This document shows, piece by piece, positions 1 through 4,223 of a stretch of DNA of 8,091 bases (its first letter is position 1; each line of letters begins with the position of its first letter). Both the position numbers and the translations under genes were made by a program. A model generated the notes under the pieces. It saw only the letters and a list, made by a program, of their open reading frames with translations, was not told where the DNA came from and searched no databases. Source of the DNA: Microcaldota archaeon. GTDB taxonomy: Archaea; Micrarchaeota; Micrarchaeia; Burarchaeales; JAKAKT01. The stretch covers positions 1-8,091 of the forward strand of contig JAPLWU010000076.1 in the NCBI GenBank assembly GCA_026396425.1, read 5' to 3'.

Positions 1-183
1 GCCGACATCGACGAGATGGCAGAACTCCAGAGAGGTAACACCGCCATGGGCGTCCTTATGGCAGGGGTGATGGTTGCCGTGTCTTTCATCATGCAGGCCG
101 GCATGAGAGGCGTCTTCGAGCTCGGATGGCTCGACGTGGCCGGAATGGCGGCCGAGCTGGCAAAATACGGAATATTGGTCTGA
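1..183 (+). CDS. C-terminal fragment of DUF350-like membrane protein (5' truncated)
   Basis: The reading frame is open from the first base and ends in TGA, giving 60 residues; the start lies outside the window. The visible part begins ADIDEMAELQRGNTAMGV and continues into a hydrophobic helix (roughly residues 17-34), followed by a short amphipathic tail. A polar D/E-rich stretch, then 'RGN-A-A/G', then a glycine/alanine-rich transmembrane helix is what I associate with the second half of DUF350 small membrane proteins, whose function is poorly understood. That assignment rests on pattern memory over a short fragment. It could be another small integral membrane protein. No gene follows on the same strand until 1690, so it appears to be the last gene of its transcript. 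Confidence 0.6.
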   Translation, partial: ADIDEMAELQRGNTAMGVLMAGVMVAVSFIMQAGMRGVFELGWLDVAGMAAELAKYGILV

Positions 184-475
184 TTCGTTTGCCGGCGCCC
201 GAAATCATTGACTACTTACAGACCGTCTTGCTCGCCGGTTCGAGTTCGCTGGATACCGCCCAATAATCCGGTTGGCACTCGAACTCGCGAAATCTGCCGG
301 GCTGGAGCCCGAGCCGGCGAAAACTCCTAACAATCCGATTTGCGCTCGAGTACGTGCGATACTGGCCAATTTTGGCTTGCACTCGATTACGCGAGAGACT
401 GGCCGACTTCTGATTTGCGATGGCGCTCGAGTTCGCGGGAAGTATCTTTTCTGGTTTTTGTTTCCTCTCTGATTC
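184..475. repeat. Non-coding region with degenerate ~37-bp repeat array (core CTCGARTWCGCG)
   Basis: No convincing gene is seen here. Four imperfect units lie at about 261-298, 331-367, 367-404 and 409-440. The aligned parts are a 5' arm like CAATCCGATTTGC, a core GCRCTCGARTWCGCG, and in three units a 3' arm like ACTGGCC. Cores read cactcgaactcgcg (277-290), gcgctcgagtacg (342-354), cactcgattacgcg (380-393) and gcgctcgagttcgcg (423-437). A fifth, partial core (ttcgagttcgc) sits at 239-249. Unit spacing is irregular, at about 67, 36 and 44 bases. The array lies between the convergent ends of the DUF350-like gene and the minus-strand gene ending at 476. An open frame across 272-472 is low-complexity translation of the repeats, not a likely gene. 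Confidence 0.6.
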
Positions 476-865
476 TTATTCGGACTTGCTTACCGAAAGC
501 TGCCCGCGGACGTTCTTGATTTCCAATTTTTCCCCATGCCTGACGCCAATCGAGCCCGGGGCGAACGGGCACCGGACCGAGGAGTAAATTTTGTTTTTGG
601 AATAAGAGAGCGAGATGAGGCCCGAATCCTCGAACGAGAAATTGCCGTCGGCATTCACCTGGACCACCTGCGCGTTGCCGCCGCCCATGCCGCACGCCAG
701 CTCCGCGGCAGTTGAAACGTCGGAGAGCGCGGCCTCGGCAATCTTGTAGTCCAAGTTCGCGAAGAACGCCGAGCGCACGCCGGCCCACGTTATGAGAATC
801 AGGCTCAGGAAAGCAACGAGGGCTGCTACCGCAAGCAGGAAATCAAGCGAGGCCTGCCCTCGCAT
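476..865 (-). CDS. Small exported protein with class III (pilin-like) signal peptide
   Basis: A 129-residue product starting MRGQASLDFLLAVAALV. The motif RG|QASLDF followed by a ~20-residue hydrophobic helix is the archaeal class III signal peptide, expected to be cut after RG by a prepilin-type peptidase and to leave Gln at +1. The mature protein keeps the helix (about residues 8-30) for membrane anchoring or filament assembly, then has a ~95-residue extracellular domain with only two cysteines. I chose the start at 865 because the open frame upstream runs through two GC-rich palindromes and would bury the signal peptide. It lies 160 bases downstream of another class III gene on the same strand. 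The specific filament or complex is unknown. TAA stop. Confidence 0.8.
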   Translation of the reverse strand: MRGQASLDFLLAVAALVAFLSLILITWAGVRSAFFANLDYKIAEAALSDVSTAAELACGMGGGNAQVVQVNADGNFSFEDSGLISLSYSKNKIYSSVRCPFAPGSIGVRHGEKLEIKNVRGQLSVSKSE

Positions 866-899
866 GCGAGAAGATGACGATAAACCAACAAACGAAACG

Positions 900-917
900 G
901 CGCTCCTCGGGGAGCGC
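900..917. repeat. GC-rich hairpin between two pilin-like genes
   Basis: A perfect 7-bp inverted repeat, gcgctcc / ggagcgc, around the tetraloop tcgg (907-910). It lies 35 bases upstream of the start at 865 and downstream of the gene ending at 1026, both on the minus strand. It could act as an mRNA-stabilising or processing element; no T-run follows on the minus strand, so it is not an ordinary terminator. Confidence 0.6.
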
Positions 918-935
918 ACATGCGTCCAACGTAGT

Positions 936-953
936 CGCGGGGCCGGCCCCGCG
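936..953. repeat. 18-bp perfect GC palindrome
   Basis: A fully self-complementary GC-only sequence, cgcggggccggccccgcg. It sits 18 bases from the previous hairpin inside the 160-base gap between the two class III signal peptide genes. No T-tract follows on either side. Its role is unknown; it may be an intercistronic RNA element or a protein-binding site. Confidence 0.6.
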
Positions 954-1025
954 TAACCGTTGATTTCGGAACCCGCCGATAAACAGACGCCTAGCGAAAC
1001 CCGGCCCCTTGGCGCACCCGCCCCA

Positions 1026-1277
1026 TCACTCGCACTTACCATCATAACCGCAAACGCCGGACTCGCAGTCATCGCCCTTTTCGCACGAGGCGCCGGCTGC
1101 CTTCAGCTTGGTGATGCCAGCCGTCTTGTCCACCGCGGACATGAGCTTGGTCTCCAGGGTTTCTTCCTTGCTCGACCATTCCTTGGAGGTCCGCTGGAGG
1201 CTTGCCACGACGACTAGGGCCACCGCGAGCAGTGCCACGATTACGATAATAAGTTCGACAGATACCTGCCCCCGCAT
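1026..1277 (-). CDS. Small class III signal peptide protein with four-cysteine C-terminal motif
   Basis: An 83-residue product starting MRGQVSVELIIVIVALLAVA. RG|QVSVEL plus a hydrophobic helix is a near-consensus archaeal class III signal peptide. A charged linker follows (about residues 28-60, rich in K/E/S, possibly helical), then a C-terminal module CEKGDDCESGVCGYDGKCE with four closely spaced cysteines, suggesting two disulfides in an extracellular knot. The start at 1277 is favoured over the upstream ATG at 1316 because a TATA box at 1300-1309 lies inside that longer reading and is about 26 bases before 1277, implying a leaderless mRNA. Its neighbour at 476-865 has the same sorting signal, so both probably serve the same surface assembly. 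TGA stop. Confidence 0.82.
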   Translation of the reverse strand: MRGQVSVELIIVIVALLAVALVVVASLQRTSKEWSSKEETLETKLMSAVDKTAGITKLKAAGASCEKGDDCESGVCGYDGKCE

Positions 1278-1299
1278 AGTCGTAACTTCGCATGCTAGG

Positions 1300-1309
1300 T
1301 ATATAAATT
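1300..1309 (-). promoter_or_regulatory. TATA box for the gene starting at 1277
   Basis: On the minus strand the sequence reads AATTTATATACC within an AT-rich block. Its centre is about 26 bases before the ATG at 1277, the usual distance from an archaeal TATA box to the transcription start, so the message is predicted to begin at or near the A of the start codon. Confidence 0.65.
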
Positions 1310-1354
1310 TTTTCAAAAAACAAAACCAAAAAATAAAGATGGAAACAGAGGCAT

Positions 1355-1369
1355 GCTCGAACTCGCGAA
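1355..1369. repeat. Solitary copy of the CTCGAACTCGCG intergenic element
   Basis: gctcgaactcgcgaa shares 14 consecutive bases (ctcgaactcgcgaa) with the first unit of the array near 278-291. It lies between the T-rich end of the gene at 1448-1627 and the promoter of the gene starting at 1277. See the arrays at 184-475 and 6795-6972. Confidence 0.55.
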
Positions 1370-1380
1370 GTAATCAAACA

Positions 1381-1414
1381 AAATAAAAAAAGTTGCGGCC
1401 TCTCGAGAGGCCGC
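1381..1414 (-). terminator. Hairpin plus T-run terminator of the 1448-1627 gene
   Basis: A 20-base perfect palindrome at 1395-1414 (gcggcctc and gaggccgc arms around a CTCGAG centre) is followed on the minus strand by AACTTTTTTTATTT. The stretch also resembles an intrinsic terminator on the plus strand, where T-runs lie at 1425-1447, but no plus-strand gene ends here. The apex sequence CTCGAG is the same as in the hairpin at 5852-5869. Confidence 0.65.
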
Positions 1415-1447
1415 CGAAGCTCGTCTTTTGTTTATTTTTTTCTTTTT

Positions 1448-1627
1448 TCATTTGAATCTCAAGTCGACGTTCCCGAACTTGTCGGGGTAGAGGGCTGCAA
1501 CCTCCATTTCCGGGTCCCATTCGCCCACTGCGAGCGCGGCCTCGCCGAGCGATGTCTTGGGGCCCATCTTTCCCGCGCAGTATTCCAGGATTTTCCTCAA
1601 TTGCGACGCGTTCAGGGAATGCTTCAT
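1448..1627 (-). CDS. Hypothetical 59-residue soluble protein
   Basis: The likely product starts MKHSLNASQLRKILEYC and ends VDLRFK. It has no signal peptide or membrane helix, is acidic to neutral, and looks like a small alpha/beta fold: a helix at about residues 7-18, a GPKTSLGEAALAVGEW segment, then short strands. I do not recognise the family. A longer reading from an ATG at 1699 overlaps the divergent promoter region and the start of the plus-strand lipoprotein at 1690, so ATG 1627 is preferred. A TATA-like ATACTTAT on the minus strand at 1662-1669 fits a short leader. The stop is TGA, followed by a hairpin-T terminator, which supports an independent transcription unit. Confidence 0.55.
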   Translation of the reverse strand: MKHSLNASQLRKILEYCAGKMGPKTSLGEAALAVGEWDPEMEVAALYPDKFGNVDLRFK

Positions 1628-1660
1628 AACAAACACCGCAAGGATATGCTGGCCAAAAGG

Positions 1661-1670
1661 ATAAGTATTT
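1661..1670. promoter_or_regulatory. Shared divergent TATA-like element
   Basis: ataagtattt reads as AAATACTTAT on the other strand. It is about 26 bases from ATG 1690 on the plus strand (predicting a leaderless lipoprotein mRNA) and about 38 from ATG 1627 on the minus strand. The intergenic gap is only 62 bases, so both promoters must be packed here. The match to the TATA consensus is weak. Confidence 0.35.
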
Positions 1671-1689
1671 TGCCCGTTTACGCAAATGC

Positions 1690-2181
1690 ATGAGGGCATA
1701 CCTATTCGTCGGTTTGGCGCTTATTCTCCTGTTCGGCTGCGCACAGACCAACAAGACCGACTCTTGGAACTACAAAGGGAAGACGTTTCTGGGGAAGGGG
1801 ACGTAGATACTCGAAGATTTCAATGGAAAAACAGTAGCAATTGCGTATGCCAGCGGACAAGAGAGACCAACGGACGGGACGGTTATTATGGTTAGGGGGG
1901 AAGAGAAGAAGGAATGGCTCGAGTGCGACGAATACGCACAATGCATAACCGGTTGGTTTGAGTATTTCGAAGTTTCCGAATTCGAAGTTTTTGAATGGAA
2001 TGACATCGAGCAGCAGTGCAATTTGGTGAACAAATTCGAGAACTGGACAAAGAACTGTTTGGATGACGCGAGATGCACCGTATGCCCGGATACGTTCATG
2101 ACTTCGTCGTTACGGTGCCACGCGAGGGGATACTGCGACGAGCTAAACCCGCAGGCACAGGCTAGTTCTGTTAAAGGATAA
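1690..2181 (+). pseudogene. Short lipoprotein paralogue interrupted by an in-frame TAG
   Basis: From ATG 1690 the frame reads MRAYLFVGLALILLFGC, a lipoprotein signal peptide with lipobox LFGC (Cys17), then a TAG at 1804-1806. The same frame then stays open to TAA at 2179-2181. The part after the TAG is clearly homologous to the end of the 552-residue neighbour: FEVFEWNDIEQQC against FEIFEWNNIEQYC, then CTVCPD against CEMCPD, and a final CDELN/CREVN. Homology also precedes the TAG: SWNYKG against EWDYQG. So the TAG falls inside one conserved domain and the two halves are one gene. Readthrough would give 163 residues. Restart at ATG 1888 would give 97 residues without a signal peptide. It is either a nonsense-mutated gene, a UAG-readthrough gene, or a sequencing error. 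It sits seven bases before the next gene. Confidence 0.7.
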
Positions 2182-2188
2182 AAAAGAA

Positions 2189-3847
2189 ATGCTTTCTTAT
2201 ATTAGCGTGAAATCCGAGTATTTGTTGGCTGGTTTGGCGCTGATCCTGCTGTTCGGATGCGCACAAACCGCCGTTTCAAGTTGCGGGAGGACGGACGACC
2301 AATTCGGGCAGTATCGTTGCTACATCGAAAAGGCCGAGGCGGCGAAGGACCCTTCGGTTTGCAGATTACTCGTTTACGTACCGTGGAAGGATGAATGCTA
2401 TTCCAGAGTCGCTGCAGCAAGCAGAGACGCATCAATATGCCCGACGATAGCCGGCGAGGGGGTAAGAGACCTGTGTTATTACCACATTGCGGAATTCAGA
2501 CGCGAGCCGTTGATGTGCACGAACATAGGAGGGGCGAGGTATAGGGACGACTGCTACTTCAGCATCGCTGTTTCGACTCGAAACGTGTCGAACTGCGAGC
2601 ACATCCATCACGATGACCGCAAGCGTTGGTGCTATGTGGAGATAGCCCACGCGGTGCGTGATGCCGGCGTATGCGAGGGTATAGAAAACGAGACTTATCG
2701 CGACGTATGCTACCAGACCATCGCAGAATTCACCTCGGACCCAACCGTCTGCGAAAGAATGTCCGCTGGCGCGGAGAGAGATTACTGCTACGAAGTCTCC
2801 CTTTATTACGTCGAGGAAAGGGACGTGTCGATTTGTGATAAAATAGAGGAGGAAAGCGTAAGGGAGTCCTGCAGGAGCATAGTTTCCCGCGGGGACAGAT
2901 TCCATATCAACAACGACACCACGGCGTGCATCACTCCCCTCGGGCCCCGTTATCCCGGCGACGTATGGACAGAACAGGACGGCAGCAAATGTTCGTGTAC
3001 GAGATTCGCCATCATGTGCTACGGTGGGGTTGTTGAAATCGGCATCGGCCCGCCAAACGGTTCGCCTATAGCTGTGCTAATACCGCCTAAAGGCACAGTC
3101 GAACCGCAACCCACCATGCCGGCTACCGAGTGCGATTATATAGGCAACATGGCGGACATGGATTTGTGCTACGAGAAGCTCGCGAGAACCCAGCGCGACC
3201 CCTCGCTCTGCGATAGAATAAACGACAGAACCTTCAAGGACCTGTGCTACAGCGGCGTCGCCAAGGTCGAAGAAGATCCTTCATTATGCGCGAGAGTCGA
3301 GCAGGATATTTACAGGCGGCTCTGCCTTGCCTGGTTCGAGCTCTCCTCATCAGGCAGCCAAGAAGCCGCCGAGTGGGATTACCAAGGCCCTTTGGTAGTT
3401 CGTCCAGAAGCTTACTACTCAGGCATAAAGCCATTCTGTCCATACGGGATTGTAGATTTCAACGGCGACTGGATAGACGTTTGCAATGGCGACCTGTCTG
3501 AATTGGACGCGGGCACGGTAGTTAAGGTGAAGGGAAAAACGGAAAGCGCGTTGCGCGAGTCTCTGGAGTGTGCAGCTGGTTTTTGCGAGATTGACTACCT
3601 AAACGTTACTGAATTCGAAATCTTCGAATGGAACAACATCGAGCAGTACTGCGATTCCGCGAATCGGAACCCCTGCTGGAACGAGAACTATACGGATGAG
3701 CAGCGCGAGAGCTGCATGAATGAAAAATATCCCCTTCTAGACGAAAGATGCGAAATGTGCCCGGACTCGATATTCGCCTCGATAATCCAGTTGCATGCCA
3801 AGCAGTACTGTCGCGAAGTCAACAGTGCTGCCGGTATGGTTGAATAA
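2189..3847 (+). CDS. Large lipoprotein with ~10 cysteine-pair repeats and conserved C-terminal domain
   Basis: A 552-residue product. The N-terminus has a hydrophobic stretch ending LLFGC (Cys24), a lipobox, so the protein is probably a lipid-anchored exported protein. Residues about 39-235 hold seven tandem repeats, most 26 residues long, of pattern DPS-x-C-(x8)-R/K-D-x-C-Y-x-x-I/V-A. Residues about 247-277 resemble a von Willebrand C-like module (YPGDVW, then CSC and C). More repeats follow at about 315-388. Residues about 396-552 are a domain shared with the upstream interrupted paralogue. Two cysteines per repeat suggest intra-repeat disulfides and a helical-hairpin solenoid, a binding or scaffold role by inference. 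ATG 2189 has an AAAGGA purine tract about ten bases upstream; a GTG at 2207 would match the paralogue's length better. TAA stop. Confidence 0.85.
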   Translation: MLSYISVKSEYLLAGLALILLFGCAQTAVSSCGRTDDQFGQYRCYIEKAEAAKDPSVCRLLVYVPWKDECYSRVAAASRDASICPTIAGEGVRDLCYYHIAEFRREPLMCTNIGGARYRDDCYFSIAVSTRNVSNCEHIHHDDRKRWCYVEIAHAVRDAGVCEGIENETYRDVCYQTIAEFTSDPTVCERMSAGAERDYCYEVSLYYVEERDVSICDKIEEESVRESCRSIVSRGDRFHINNDTTACITPLGPRYPGDVWTEQDGSKCSCTRFAIMCYGGVVEIGIGPPNGSPIAVLIPPKGTVEPQPTMPATECDYIGNMADMDLCYEKLARTQRDPSLCDRINDRTFKDLCYSGVAKVEEDPSLCARVEQDIYRRLCLAWFELSSSGSQEAAEWDYQGPLVVRPEAYYSGIKPFCPYGIVDFNGDWIDVCNGDLSELDAGTVVKVKGKTESALRESLECAAGFCEIDYLNVTEFEIFEWNNIEQYCDSANRNPCWNENYTDEQRESCMNEKYPLLDERCEMCPDSIFASIIQLHAKQYCREVNSAAGMVE

Positions 3848-3869
3848 AAAACAAGTGCTCCAGCCGGGA

Positions 3870-3944
3870 TTCCCAGAAATTCGCACCGTTTTTCTTTTGG
3901 GGTGTCGAGAGACCTTTTCTTTTTCTAAAAGAAAAGGGATTTCG
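3870..3944 (-). other. tRNA-Glu intron 2 (75 nt, T-loop, between nt 59 and 60)
   Basis: A full bulge-helix-bulge is visible: outer helix CCGGG/CCCGG (the T stem itself), bulge AA^C, central helix TTCA/TGGG (two G-T wobbles), bulge AA^T, inner helix GAAAT/ATTTC. Cutting after the second base of each bulge restores the T-loop TTCAAAT exactly. Inside the intron an 11-bp hairpin, CCTTTTCTTTT / AAAAGAAAAGG, lies at about 3914-3938. The intron is strongly A-rich on the tRNA strand, hence T-rich on the plus strand. Confidence 0.88.
3885..3928 (+). terminator. T-rich end of the lipoprotein operon, inside the antisense tRNA intron
   Basis: On the plus strand T-runs gtttttctttt (3888-3898) and ccttttctttttct (3913-3926) lie 40-80 bases after the lipoprotein stop. 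Archaeal transcription commonly ends at such tracts. No T-run lies closer to the stop codon, so termination would occur within the tRNA locus, in DNA that is intron 2 on the other strand. Confidence 0.4.
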
Positions 3945-3968
3945 TTTGAACCCGGGTCGCCGGCTCGA

Positions 3969-4001
3969 TTGGCCGTCCCGTGCGCCGCAGCGCCAGGAAC
4001 T
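3969..4001 (-). other. tRNA-Glu intron 1 (33 nt, anticodon loop, between nt 34 and 35)
   Basis: On the tRNA strand the 5' junction is GGCC-TT^A-GTTCC and the 3' junction is GGGAC-GGCC-AA^T. This gives an inner helix GTTCC/GGGAC (5 pairs), a 5' bulge TTA, a central 4-bp helix GGCC/GGCC and a 3' bulge AAT. The outer helix is imperfect: CTC/GAG pairs only if one extra C is bulged, so this is a relaxed bulge-helix-bulge. The site is not the common 37/38 position. Removal restores a 7-base loop with anticodon UUC. Confidence 0.82.
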
Positions 4002-4063
4002 AAGGCCGAGATCCTTGACCGGACTAGACGACTGGAGCGTGAACATATTTAGCGATTCTCTCC

Positions 4064-4071
4064 TTTATAAA
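4064..4071 (-). promoter_or_regulatory. Palindromic TATA box of the tRNA-Glu gene
   Basis: TTTATAAA is identical on both strands. Its centre is about 29 bases upstream of the mature tRNA 5' end, fitting a start site a few bases before the tRNA, whose short leader RNase P would remove. Because the box is symmetric it could also fire rightward into the dyad-rich block at 4076-4191. It is flanked by two direct copies of agcgattc (4051-4058 and 4076-4083). Confidence 0.7.
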
Positions 4072-4075
4072 CGCT

Positions 4076-4191
4076 AGCGATTCGGAGAGGGGTGCCCGCA
4101 GAATCGCATGTGGTGCAAATCCTCGAGGCAGCAACGTTGCCAATGGCGCAGCCGCGGGCGATTATCCTGTGGTCGTCGCCCGGAACTCGCT
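4076..4191. other. Dyad-rich intergenic block, possible structured RNA
   Basis: No credible coding frame is seen between the tRNA promoter and the pilin-like gene. The block holds several exact inverted repeats: gcgattc (4077-4083) with gaatcgc (4101-4107); gcccgc (4094-4099) with gcgggc (4154-4159); ggca (4127-4130) with tgcc (4138-4141); cgggcga (4155-4161) with tcgcccg (4176-4182); and agcga (4076-4080) with tcgct (4187-4191). Some compete with each other, so alternative folds are possible. A CTCGAG lies at 4122-4127. It does not match tRNA, 5S, SRP, RNase P or a C/D box RNA as far as I can see. Strand and function are unknown. Confidence 0.35.
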
Positions 4192-4199
4192 GAAAGAGA

Positions 4200-4223
4200 A
4201 TAAAAAAGAAATAGGGAAAAACG
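4200..4223 (-). terminator. T-rich terminator of the pilin-like gene
   Basis: Right after the TGA stop, the minus strand reads CGTTTTTCCCTATTTC then TTTTTTATT, two T-tracts typical of archaeal termination. This should end the pilin transcript before the dyad-rich block. Confidence 0.55.

Larger units (their letters stand above)
3856..4038 (-). tRNA. tRNA-Glu (anticodon UUC) with two introns
   Basis: Exons lie at 4038-4002, 3968-3945 and 3869-3856; joined they give 75 nt that fold as a complete tRNA. The acceptor is GCTCCAG/CTGGAGC (7 perfect pairs), the D stem GTCT/GGAT, the anticodon stem TCGGC/GCCGG with loop CTTTCGA, the variable loop CGAC, the T stem CCGGG/CCCGG with loop TTCAAAT, and the discriminator A. 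The anticodon TTC and the body (AGTCCGGTCAA D-loop, 4-base variable loop) are those of archaeal tRNA-Glu. CCA is not encoded; the 3' flank is CTTGTTTTTTATT, a T-run terminator. A TATA box at 4064-4071 is correctly placed upstream. The gene is antisense to, and ends eight bases beyond, the plus-strand lipoprotein gene. Confidence 0.9.

Noticed and set aside
225..300. tRNA-like T-arm (ggttcgagttcgc)
   Set aside because: The flanks do not form a 5-bp T stem and no acceptor or anticodon arm can be built; the motif belongs to the intergenic repeat family.
272..472. 66-residue open frame across the repeat array
   Set aside because: It starts at TTG without a ribosome binding site and its sequence is just translated repeats.
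184..475. CRISPR array
   Set aside because: Repeat units are only moderately similar, spacing is irregular and one pair abuts; no conserved direct repeat of fixed length and no cas genes in the window.
866..1072. N-terminal extension of the class III protein ending at 476, from an ATG at 1072
   Set aside because: It overlaps the upstream gene, crosses two GC palindromes and places the signal peptide in the middle of the protein.
1278..1316. Start at 1316 for the class III protein ending at 1026
   Set aside because: It would contain the TATA box, and the signal motif RGQVSVEL must be near the N-terminus.
2432..2905. 157-residue open frame opposite the large lipoprotein gene
   Set aside because: It is an antisense shadow of the repeat-containing gene with no start signal or domain.
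4001..4038. Reading the interrupted tRNA as anticodon TAG (Leu) with an intron at 37/38
   Set aside because: The 3' side would not give a paired loop of seven bases with a good splice motif, and the body, 4-base variable loop and acceptor are of tRNA-Glu type; a Leu tRNA should have a long variable arm.
4108..4150. Cobalamin riboswitch-like motif ggtgcaaatcc followed by gccaatgg
   Set aside because: The flanking helix does not pair, later conserved segments are absent, and no plus-strand gene lies within 800 bases.
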